From Parachlorella kessleri (Eukaryota > Chlorophyta > Trebouxiophyceae > Chlorellales > Chlorellaceae): a DNA stretch of 51,449 bases. Shown here in pieces: positions 24,436-34,524 of this stretch; the first letter of the stretch is position 1, and the number at the start of each line of letters is the position of its first letter. The translations under genes and the position numbers were made by a program. The notes below the pieces were generated by a model, which was given only the letters and a program-made list of their open reading frames with translations, was not told the DNA's origin and ran no database searches. The stretch covers positions 1 through 51,449 of the forward strand of contig BBXU01001540.1 of the NCBI GenBank assembly GCA_001598975.1, read 5' to 3'.

Positions 24436-27400
24436 ATGAGAGCTTCTCGGTCAGTCGGCAAGAGGGCTGTCCAGGGACTGCGTGCCTTTGCTAACAAGGC
24501 CGGCAAGGTGATCACACTGGGGTGGGGGAGACCCGTCCTGCTTCTTTCGCTGCTGGAGGAATCTTGTCAGCAAACCGAGTACTTCTCTAGGTCTGGGCAC
24601 CCTGCACTCAACGTTGTTTATCTCTTTACATTTCTGCACACAGGGCAATGGCAGCCCGGGTGGTAAAGCTGGACAGGCAACCGGCGGTGCAGCAGCCCCG
24701 GCCCCTCCCAAGGCCGGGCCAGCAGTCTCAGCTACTCCTACTCCTCCCGTTCCTGCCGGAGCAGCTGCGGCAACGTCCAAGCCCACTACAGCCACCCCTC
24801 CGCCCAAGCCCGCTGCAGCAACCCCTCCGCCGAAGCTCAGTACTGCCAACCCTCCGCCCAAGCTCAGCGCTGCCACCCCACCCCCTCAGTCGCCTGCTGC
24901 GGCAGCAGCGGCCCAGGCAGCTGGCGAGGGAAATAGCAGATGGATCATCCACCCGGCGGTGCCGCTGGATGCTCGAGTGGTAGCGCTGGGGGTGGTGGGG
25001 TGTGGCGTGCTGGCATACAAGCTCTCCACTCCGGGCGACAGCAGCAGTGTTGAGGGGCAGCAAAGCGGCGGCAGCAAGGGCGGAGATGAGGGGACCCAAG
25101 CAGCAGCAAGTGAGTTTGCGGAGGGAGAGGGTGGGGCAGTTCCCGCAGCACAGGAGGCAGAGCAGGCGCAGCAGGAGGCTGACACCCTGGCAGACACCGC
25201 GCCGCAGCATGTGGATGAGGGCTTCCATGCCCCTGCACAGCGCGCGGAGCAGAGTGCACAGCAGGCGCAGCAGCCGCAGGGCGAAGAGCAGGAACCAGTC
25301 AGGGTGATCATTCTGGGGGAGGAGCAGGAGCAGCAGCAAGTGCCGCCCACGTTTGTGGATGGTTCCAAGGTGAGTCCGGCATGTGGAGACTCTGAGGAGG
25401 CCTAGTTGGGCCCTGGTTCTAGGAACCAGGGGTGGGTTTGAAACCAAGGGAGTGGGCGCTCAAGAGGCGCTTGAGAGTGGCAACTGAGGTTGGATTCTTG
25501 TGGATGTGAGGGACCCTGGGATCGCTCACGTCATCCATTGGGGTTCCTGCCGGTTGGTCAAGTTGCACTACTCGTCTTGCTAAGCAGCTGCTGCTCTGCC
25601 CACAGGTGCTGTCGGTCATAGAGGAGGTGCTCAGGATGGATACTCCCACACTGCTCAAACAGGCACATCAGGCTGCCGAGGCGCCCGCGCCCAAGGAAGA
25701 CCGTATGCAGCAAACAAAAGAGCCAGCTGAGCAGGTGTGTGCCTCTGGAGGGTAGGATGGTGCCAAACGTGTGCTGCCGTGATAAGAGGGGTTAGGTGCC
25801 GCAACGGAAGTGCACATATCGTAGATCTGGTTGGGGTTGATAAGGGTGTTCTTTGCATCCTGGCGCATGGGAAATTGTGATGCGGGTGGAGGTCATCCAT
25901 GGGAGTGGCCAAAGATCGTTCCAGTTTCCCACGCATGCCAGCCATCCACTTGCCTGCGGGTCGTGGGTTTGACCTGCAGGACAAGGCTGGCGGAAGCAGC
26001 AGCAGCAGCACTACACAGCCTTCTCACCATCACAAGGGGCCAGTAGTCAATGGCGATGCCCTGGCTGCTATCCGGAGTGGTCTTGCTGACACTGCCGGGG
26101 ACCTGCTGGCTAGTGACGTGTCCAAGGTGAGGGCAGGTCCCACATTATAGGCCGCGGTAGATGGCTAGTGCTGGCTGCCATGGCCAGTGGCCTGACTGTT
26201 GTGGTTTGCGACTCGCTGCCGTTGAGGCGGCCAAGGCATTACGGTGTGGATAGCAGTGAGAGGTATTGCTCTAAACCTGGTGTCCCAGATGGCTTGGTGT
26301 TGGCTTTGGCCCTGAGGACTGCAAAGGGTCACGAGAATGGCCCTTGCTTCTCATGATAATTTGTTTGGCTTCCACTGCGGGCGGGGCGATGTTGTCGCGG
26401 GACGTTTCTCCGCCCCAGGTGCATAGCGGGCTTGCGGTGCGCTGTGCAGGCGAGTCCAGCACCAACAGAGCACGAGGCAGCGGCAACTCATCCCCCACCG
26501 TCCTTAGCCCACCTGGGCCCCGAGGTGGCCCATGCAAGCAGCGCGCTGGCGGGTACGGCTGGCAGGCAGTGCATGCAGAGCTCCAATGTGCGGAGCTATG
26601 CTGTGGCAGATGTGGGTGGTGATGCTTGGCTACCTGGGTGCACAGGCTAGTTGTCCATACAAGCTGCGCCCAGGCCGGTGTGGCAGGTCAATCGTGACAC
26701 ACACGTGCGTGGCCACCTTGTTAATAAGGTTCGGCACTGGCCGGTGCTGCTGTTGATGCTCTGGTACAGGTGTGCATCCTAACGTTATGTACTACCCAGC
26801 TCGGTTGCTGCAGGTGTGGACCCGCTGGTGAAGGAGATCCTGGGCCTAGAGCAGGACCTGACTCCCGCGGGGCTTATCCAGCAGGCAGCGCAGCATGGCC
26901 AGGGCGCCGGGGACGATTGGCTGCAGTACCGCCACAGGCACAGGTGTGTGTCCTTCTTCAATCACTCGTCTGGCCTTGGCATTTGGTGGTAGAAGGGGGA
27001 GCTGATGTTCCTAAATGACAGTAGCAGCAAACTCTGCCACTGAGGTGCCTCATGTCTCTTGCCCCTCTTTGCAGGCAGGCGGTGGCTGATGCTCACTTCA
27101 TCACAGCCCTGCTTGAAGCAGCTGCCAAGAACGTGAAGGTGGGTGCTGTGGCGGCACGCTGGAACGAGTTTTGAAGTTGGCGGCGTTGTTTTGTGCCCCC
27201 AGCCTGTGTACTGGACGCACTTTGCCTTGGCTATCTTCAAGTTCAAGTTCCTCCTGTCTCAAAATCACAGCAAACTGGGGGAAGAAGCATGCACAGCAGC
27301 CTCAAGGTTGCAGTAAAAGCACCTCGCATGCAGATGCCACTTGACATGGGTCTTGCTTCTTACTTGTCAGGCTGAAGCTGGCACACCAGTCTGTGAGCGC

Positions 27401-30031
27401 TAAGGCTCGGCTTGACCTCTGTCGGAAATTTTTTGCAGGGTTTCATATTTGTGTACCAGCCAATGGAATGTCCAGGGTACGGGTTTCCTTCCTTTTAATC
27501 TGCTTATGGCTGCTGCAGGGGAAGCTTGAGGAGAAGGAGTCTGCCATCGCGGAGGGTCAGCGCAAGCTGGAGACGGCGTACCGCAGGCTGGACGAGTTGC
27601 ATGGGCAGTACAGGAACCACCTGGCACAGGCGCTGGAAGAGTGAGTGCTACCATGTTTATTAGCAATAGGGTTAGGGTTTAGGGTTTGACCGACAAGATC
27701 ACGGATCCAGGAACACTTAGCTGCTGGCCCAGCCGCCCAGTGAGCGGTTCTGCAACCTGCTTTAGCGTATGTGCAGGAAGAGCTGTACATGCTGGAAACT
27801 AGCTGCTGAGAAGTTGTATGCAGTGGTTGTGACCCGTGCAGCTCAAGCGAGGCTGATAATGCGCTACGATTGATCATGTTCAAGGGGTCTTCCCTCCGTG
27901 CCTTGCAGCCGGGACCGGAAGCGGCAGCAAGCGCTCCAAGCGCAGTCCAAACAGCTGGCGGCTGCGCATGCTGAGGCACTCAACAAGGAGCGGGTGGAGA
28001 GGCAGTCCAAGATGGATGAGGTGAGGCATTGGTGATAGGTCGGTAGGGGTGGTGCCTGCTTATACGTGACATTAATGCAGCGGGAGCTCTATTGGGGATG
28101 GCCGGTCCTGCAGACGCCCGCCAAGGGGCAAGCTGAGTGGCAGTCTTGTGCGTGGTAGGTGGCTTCCCGTGTTTTGCACACTCCCTGACTACTCTTCCCG
28201 ACTGCGGGTGCTTCTGTCACTACCACTTTGAGAGGAGGCAAAGCCCGATGTGAGGGTTGAAGTGCAGTTTCCCGGATGCAGGCGTGCCTTGACACTGCAT
28301 GCCATTACAAGCCTTGTGGACAGGCTTCTCATATCCTTTGCCTCCCTCCCTTCGCCACTTGTGCAGGCGCCGGTGAAGCTGCATGCCTTACCGGATGCCC
28401 TCCATAGTGTGTATAGCGGGCAGTCTGCTGGCAGCGTGTTCCTGTGCTTTTTCAAACACGTGCCTTTCCCTCGTGACCTCCGCAGGTGCGCCTGAAGCTG
28501 AACGCCTTGGAGCAGGCGCTGCAGCGGCGGTCCAGCGAGCAGCGCACAAGCCACAACGCACACCAGATTGCCGTGGGCGCGTTTGCCCTACAGGCAAGGC
28601 ACCTTTCCCTTTTTGTTGTGCCCTTCACTTGATGCGCTGGGTTATACTATGTACAGTGGTACCCCAAGTTGCTTCGGACGGTGCACAAACTTTACTGGTG
28701 GGTGAGCTGCTTTGCTGCGACCTCTGTCCTAGGCTATGTAGGCCGCTCATTGGCTGCCAAGGATGTTTGTTATATAGGCAAGCGGGTGGCTGTTGCAGAG
28801 ACGCAGAAAGACATACCCAGTTTAAATGCCAGTACAAGTTGGTGGGTCGTATTCCAGCTAGCCGATGGCCCATTTTGAAATGACTGGTGGGCCACAGGAA
28901 TGTCAGCCACGAGCCAGATGCTCATTTATCGTGCTCCTCACGCTCTGCAGTCTGCGCTGGAGAGCGGAGCCCCGCTGCGCGGCAGCCGCGAGTACCTAGC
29001 CACAGCCTGCAAGGGGGACGCACTGGTTGAGGCAGCGCTGGCAGCTGTGAGTTCCAGAGGACTTTGTGGTGTTGGGATATTGCATTGCCGCACAATGGGC
29101 TCGAGGATTGTTCTGCTGCGCAATGCCGCCTGCTCAAGGCTTGAGCGAGTCACTAAATAAGTTAGCAGTGGCAGTGGTGATTTGCAGGGTAGGTGTGACT
29201 CTGCTTATTCTTCTGGGTTGTAGGTAGTTGTTTTACTGTGAAGTCAATGCTGTCTACCCAGGACCTGTACGGGAAAGGCGCTGTCTGGCAGGGTAAGGAG
29301 TTTGGCTGGGAAAGTGCGGTAACTTTGACCTTGTGCGCCGCTTATGTGCAGATCCCAAACGTGGCAACAGAGAAGGGCGTGTGGAGCCGCACCCAAATTG
29401 CCGAGGCCTTCAGCGATGTCCAGCGCGCTAGCCGGCAGCTGTGCTGGGTACCTGAGGGGCAGGGCGGCTTCCTGACCATTGCACTGGCCAAGCTGGCAGC
29501 CAAGCTCAAGGTCAGGCTGTGGGCTGGGGGTTGGGCTTGCCTGGGTACATGCGGGCGCTGCTTGGAACATATGCTCATTGACAGGCATAGTGCTTGGGAG
29601 CATCGTGCACCTTTTGGAGATGGCTGATGTTCGTGGCACTATAGGCCGTGTGCTGCCTGCCTTTTTAGCAATGCATGGGGAGTCTGGCATTGCAGCGGTT
29701 GCCTGCTGCGCGCTTGGCTTCTTCCCTATCTTGCAGCCTCCAGACATCCAACATGCGTCATTATACCCCGCTGCAGGTGTCAGAGCGTGGCCCCTTGGCT
29801 GCCAAGCTGCCGGGCGGCGGCATTGACAAGTCCCTGGCGGTGGTCCAGTCAGAGCTGACTAATGGCCAGCTGCTGAAGGCAGCGGAGGATCTGGAGCAGG
29901 CTGTGAGGGGCACCGCTGCCGCGGCGGAGGTGACGGCCTGGGTGCAGCATGTGCGGGAGCGCGTGCTTGCCGAGCAGACGGCAGCGCTGCTGCAGGCGCA
30001 TGCGTCAGCGCTGACTGCCAGCCTGGCATAG
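24436..30031 (+). CDS. MIC60: MIC60 / mitofilin, MICOS core subunit
   Basis: The protein begins MRASRSVGKRAVQGLRAF, an Arg-rich amphipathic mitochondrial presequence. A Pro/Ala/Thr-rich linker with PPPK repeats follows (24645-24940), then a single transmembrane segment (RVVALGVVGCGVLAYKL, about 24974-25024). The middle is Gln/Glu-rich coiled coil, including the exon encoding KLEEKESAIAEGQRKLETAYRRL near 27521 and RDRKRQQALQAQSKQLAA near 27910. The C-terminus is the mitofilin signature: WVPEGQGGFLTIALAKLAAKLK (29444-29511), then SLAVVQSELTNGQLLKAAEDLEQAV and the AAEVTAWVQHVRERVLAEQ helices, ending at a TAG at 30029-30031. MIC60 shapes crista junctions in the inner membrane. There are about fifteen exons; small exons between 25600 and 27200 are placed by eye. 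The family assignment is firm because presequence, TM, coiled coil and signature occur in the expected order. Confidence 0.9.
27667..27687 (+). repeat. Interstitial telomere-type tract
   Basis: Three G-triplets spaced TTA/TTTA (AGGGTTAGGGTTTAGGGTTT) within an intron of MIC60, matching the Arabidopsis-type TTTAGGG telomere unit. A shorter relative (TTTAGGGTTAGG) occurs near 3586. Confidence 0.8.
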
Positions 30032-30638
30032 TGGAGTGGCCTGGCAAAGGCGTGCTTCCGCTAATGTGGCTGGCTGACCTGCAGCACTGTGGGTCCGTGC
30101 AAAACCCAGCAGGGCATGAGCATCGCACCTCGCAAGGGTGTCATGGTTGTCATAGTTGCCGGGTGTTGACAGTTGTGTGTTTTAGGCGGTGGGTTGTGCC
30201 TGGAGGGCAGTTATTTTGGCAGCCACGGAACTATTGTGTGCTTTGTCACAGATTTATGAGCAGTGCTGGTTTAACCGCACTGTAGGCCCCTGACTATTCC
30301 GCGGTAGGATGCCAAAGCAAGGCACATGGGCTGGAGTCACCCATCAGCCTCACAAATCCACCCACTCATTCCGTTGGGTGCCTGCATGCGTGACAATGCA
30401 CCGCTCCCTTGGTCGGACCAGAGCTTGACAGTGAACAGCCAGGGGTGATTGTCATGCATTGCATGCCGCTGGATGTACAGGCTCTGCAATACATGGTAGG
30501 GCAAGCAAGGCTCAGCATGGCACTACAGTCCGACCATAGGGCTACAAAACCCCAGCGCCGTTGATATATTCATTCAGCTGTAGTCCATTCGTTCCTCTGC
30601 TCCACCCTCTTGACCTTTCCCTTCCTTCGACTTCAAGC
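30032..30638. other. Intergenic region / promoter of the first silk-like gene
   Basis: No exon is visible. A TATA-like GATATATTC at about 30562-30571 lies some 70 nt ahead of the ATG at 30639 and may be the core promoter; the intervening sequence is C/T-rich, like a 5' leader. No TGTAA for MIC60 was found in this gap. Confidence 0.45.
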
Positions 30639-33600
30639 ATGGCCAGGCGCTTCAACCTGCTCTGTGTCTCGCTATGTTGCCTTTGCTGTGCAACCGCTAT
30701 TGAAGGTGAGGTTGATCTGTTGTCTTACTTGCTCGAGCCAATGACCTAAAGCAAGGACTATTATTCAGATCCGAGACTACAAATCCAGTGCCACTGCATG
30801 GAGTGAGACATCCAAATCAGCTGCCTGCTGGGTAAACCTGTCCCTTTTCCCATGCTACAGGCCGCAGGCTGCTCCAATCCTCCGCCAGTGCCACCGCTGT
30901 GGCACAGGCCCTGGGCAGCGGCAATGCCAACGCTGCCGCCAAGGCCATCGCCTCATCCACTGATGGCACCGCTGTGGCCAGTAAGTACTGGCGGGTTGTG
31001 CCACTTCGCACTTTGCAGGCTGCTACCCTTTGAGGCTGAGCACCTTCGCCAGTGGAGGAAGTTGTCATGCCAAATAACCCTCAACAGGATGCAGACATAA
31101 CCGGGTTGCTTGTGTTTGTGCTTCTGCAGGCGCACTGGCACAAGCCATCTCCTCGGGCCAAGGCACCGCCGTTGCCAATGCTGTGGCACAGGCCGCCTCC
31201 CAGGGTGCAGGTGAGCTGGCTCTTCATTAACACTTCATGTGAAAGGCCCACATTGCTTGCGCAACATCGGATAATGCAAGGGGCAGTGCAGCGCTGTAGC
31301 GCGCAAGCCCCTGGCTGTGGATTGAACCTTTGTGCACCCTCCTGACAGCACGACCGAGCACTGCTTTGCCTTTATGCCACGTTGAGTGCAGGCACCTCCG
31401 CTGCCCAGGCTTTCGCACTGGCGATAGTACAGGCCGCCAGTCAGACAAACTTTCCCTGCGCCACCCAGGCCCTCAGTGCTGTGGCTGACGCTGGCGTTCA
31501 GTCTGTGGAGGTGGGTCTTGGGTACTGCACATACAGGTACATCTGTTTACGCAGCTTGCCACCTGCCATTCTCATTGATCTTCATGTTTGGAGGCTACTG
31601 CGGACAACTGGTAAGATCATGTGGGCTGTGCCGGTGGTCTGGGATGAGCTCCTGCTCGTTGACTGCTGCAGGATGACACATGCTCCGCACTTGCGCAGCT
31701 GGCGACAGATGCCCTGTACAGTGGAGACATGAAGACTGCCGGCCAAATCCTGGCCACTGTGTTCACCCAGGGTGGGTTCTGCATGGGTGCTCAGGTCTCC
31801 GCGCGTGACCTGCTGGTGAAAGTTCAGCCCTCCCACTGCAGCTCGCTTTTTAGGGCTCCGCATTAGCAGGCTCTCGCCCCTGGCTAAAAGTTGAAACTGG
31901 TCGTGCAGGGTGCTGTCTAACTGCTTTGATCTACTCTGCTGCTGCTAATGATCTGCCGCCTGCATACTGCCATACGCAGGTGGTGTGTGTGGCAAGGCCG
32001 TGGCTGACGGTCTGGTCAACAACATCAATGGGCTGGGCTGTGACACACTCTTGAAGGCCATCTCAGCCGCCTACCAGCTTGCTCAGGCAGCTGGCCAGGT
32101 CGACGCGTTCACGGCCGGATTTGGCGCACAGCCTGCTCTGCTGGGTGCTGTCAAGGCCTGCCTCCAGCCCTCCCAGGTGCGCCAGCAAAAATCATGCAAA
32201 TTGCTGGCGTTCAATGCTGGATGATTTGTGCGCCTTCCTGTGGGCTATGAGTTACGTGTGCCACTTAGGTATTGATTGCGGTGAGGGAAACTGCCTCTCA
32301 GACCTGATAGCTCAACATTAGGACTTCAAAACCGAAGGGAATGTCACAAGACCTCCCTCTTTTCTGATTTGTAATCACATACACGTTGCTGGGGTGCTGC
32401 AGGACGCTGCTGCTCTGCTCGCTGCCCTCACCTCTGGCACCGCCTCCGCCAGCGCCAATGCCACCGCCTCGGCTCAGGGCATCTTGAACAGCCTGGTCGC
32501 TCCCACCTCAGCCTATGCTCAGGCAAGCAAGAAGTAGTCACGGGGTTGCCTTCAGGCCTGGCATGCCAGCAGTCTCGCTGTGGTGCACCCTGGCTGTCCA
32601 GCCCAGCAGCCACTGGCAGTCTGCAGTCTACAGCAGTCGTAAACCACTCCCTCATACAAGTTCCCATTGCTATGTGCAGGCTAGCGCCTCTGCCTCTGCT
32701 GGCGTCAAGCTCTTCGGCCCCGCTGCCACCGCGAACACCAACGCTGCCGCTAGCAGCGGCGCTGCCACAGCCCAGGCTGCCGCTGCCGCTCAGGCTGCCA
32801 ATGGTATAGGTGCTGCCACCGCCCAGGCTAATGCTGCCGCTCAGGCTGCCACCAACAGTGGCGCTGCCACAGCCCAGGCTAATGCTGCCGCTCAGGCTGC
32901 CACCAACAATGGAGCAGCCGCTGCCCAGGCCAGTGCTGCCGCTCAGGCCACCACTGACAACGGCGCAGCCGCTGCCCAGGCAATTGCCGCAGCCCAGGCT
33001 GCTGCAGCCTCCCAAGCCGCAGCTGCTGCCCAGGCTGCCTCCAGCACTCAGGCATCTGCTAGTACTAGCGGTGCCGCTGCCCAGGCTGCCTCCAGCACTC
33101 AGGCGTCTGCTCCTGCTGGCGGTGCCTCTTCCCAGGCCGCTGCCACCACCAATGCTGCCGCCGGCGCACAGGGCTTGCCTGTCCCACCTCCCACACCTAC
33201 CTCCACCAGCAGCGCCAGCGCATCTAGCCAGGTGTGTTTTCTACTTGGCTTTTGTGGGTTCAGGAAAGCCTCCCTGGTCCCTGAGCCCTCTGCACCTGTG
33301 CACATCCTTGTCTGGGATGCGCATGACCCAGGGTTTGCGTTTGCCGGGGGATCGTGAGCATGTGCAGCACCATGCACCGTCGCACATGCGGCAAGTAACC
33401 GCCCTTCTATCCCTGGTGCAGGCGACGGCCACCAGCACTCCCAACAGCTCTTCCGCCGGCTCCAGCAGCACGACCCAGGCCACCGGCAGCGGGTCCGCCG
33501 CAGCCAACGGCAAGGCCAGCGCCAGCAACGGCAGCACCGCTGCGGTAGCCAAGACTGATGCAAAGGTGGGTTGGTTGGCATATGTGGCAAGCTATGCATT

Positions 33601-33811
33601 TGAAACGTGGCTTTTGCAAGGAACAGCTGATTTGTGTGCCTTGTCCAGCTTCATTCAACTCATATTTCTGCTGCTTGCTGGCTGCGGTTGCTGATGCTGT
33701 AGCTGCTGTCGCTGCTGGACTCACCAAAGGCAGAACTGTCACACTGCACTCCGCTGTGCTTTACCGGATGACCCCTTTGTTGGATTCGTGCTGCAGTCTG
33801 GCAACCAGTGA
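30639..33811 (+). CDS. Secreted Ala/Gln-rich silk-like protein, paralogue 1
   Basis: Ten exons (30639-30705, 30861-30980, 31130-31210, 31392-31510, 31672-31771, 31980-32176, 32403-32522, 32680-33231, 33422-33565, 33797-33811) give 504 residues in frame. Exon 1 is a signal peptide (MARRFNLLCVSLCCLCCATA). A phase-1 intron falls directly before GRRLLQ. Next come AQA-type repeats (VAQALGSGNANAAAKAIA), then a conserved Cys block (DDTCSALAQLATDALYSGD, CGKAVADGLVNN, LGCDTLLKAI, AYQLAQAAGQ), and an Ala/Gln region with five 17-residue repeats and a Pro/Thr/Ser stretch. The last exon encodes only SGNQ. The intron after exon 7 starts GCAAGC, a likely GC-AG intron. Composition recalls spider-silk-like and cell-wall structural proteins, but homology is not established. 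Likely extracellular. Confidence 0.8.
32758..33012 (+). repeat. 51-bp coding tandem repeat (five 17-residue units)
   Basis: Each unit encodes about G-AATAQANAAAQAATNS, with units changing gradually (TAQANAAAQAATNS, AAQASAAAQATTDN, AAQAIAAAQAAAAS). Nucleotide identity between the central units is highest, consistent with recent slippage or unequal crossing-over. Confidence 0.9.
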
Positions 33812-34524
33812 AAGGAGCTTTGCCACCAACATCAATGTTGGCCTCCCACGGCAAATTGGAGAGCGTGAACGTCCAAGCACTGCTATCCCTAGTACTACCC
33901 TGGAATGTGGTTTGTAGCCCCCCCATGGTCCATGCTCTCGCTTCACACTGGTATTCCTATTTGTTTTCCTTTGTATTCATGCTGACATGAAGCCCCTTTG
34001 TACCCCTGATCTAAGTACTTGCCCTGTAAGAAGCCCTTCATTATCCGATTCGCTCATCAGTCCAGAGACTTGCAGAAGGCCTGCCTGGCATGATCATGGC
34101 GCACCAATGTCACTACTTCAGACACAACCAGGGACGTGGTTCCTTGCCATGCAGCTGTTCTTAAGTCAGACCAATCGAGCCTGTGCAAATGGACATGCAC
34201 AACCGTGTCCCTGCACCCAGAGAGAAAAGTTGGCATCCAGATCTCGTTGGGCAGCTCTGTTCCTATAGACAACAAAACGAATTGACGATGGGATCAGTGC
34301 AGCCCTTGCGATGGTGGAGGGGCATCAGAAGGGCCAATGACCACCTGTCCTCCAGCCTCACAGCGCATAGCTTCATGGCATGTTCACTTGGATAGGCCAT
34401 ATCACACAGCCGCCAGCAATAGACTCGGGTGACTACAAGAACCCAAAGGCTCCCTCTTGATGCCCTTTCCATCTTGTATTTGACAACCTCAATCGTTGGA
34501 ATTACACCAGCCCTGCCTGCCTTC
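33812..34524. other. Intergenic region between the two silk-like genes
   Basis: TGTAA at 34025-34029 is a candidate poly(A) signal of the upstream gene. I looked for a remnant of the Cys-rich TCGRC exons found in the related gene at 50243-51449 and found none. Nothing else is visible. Confidence 0.5.

Noticed and set aside
24645..24940. Collagen- or extensin-like separate gene
   Set aside because: The Pro/Ala-rich stretch splices in frame from the presequence exon and leads into the MIC60 transmembrane segment.
27667..27687. Chromosome end
   Set aside because: Only three units, inside an intron with coding exons on both sides.
32428..33015. - strand Gly/Ser-rich frame with GGSLSGS-type repeats
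   Set aside because: Antisense of the Ala/Gln repeat exon of silk-like paralogue 1, which has signal peptide and splice support.
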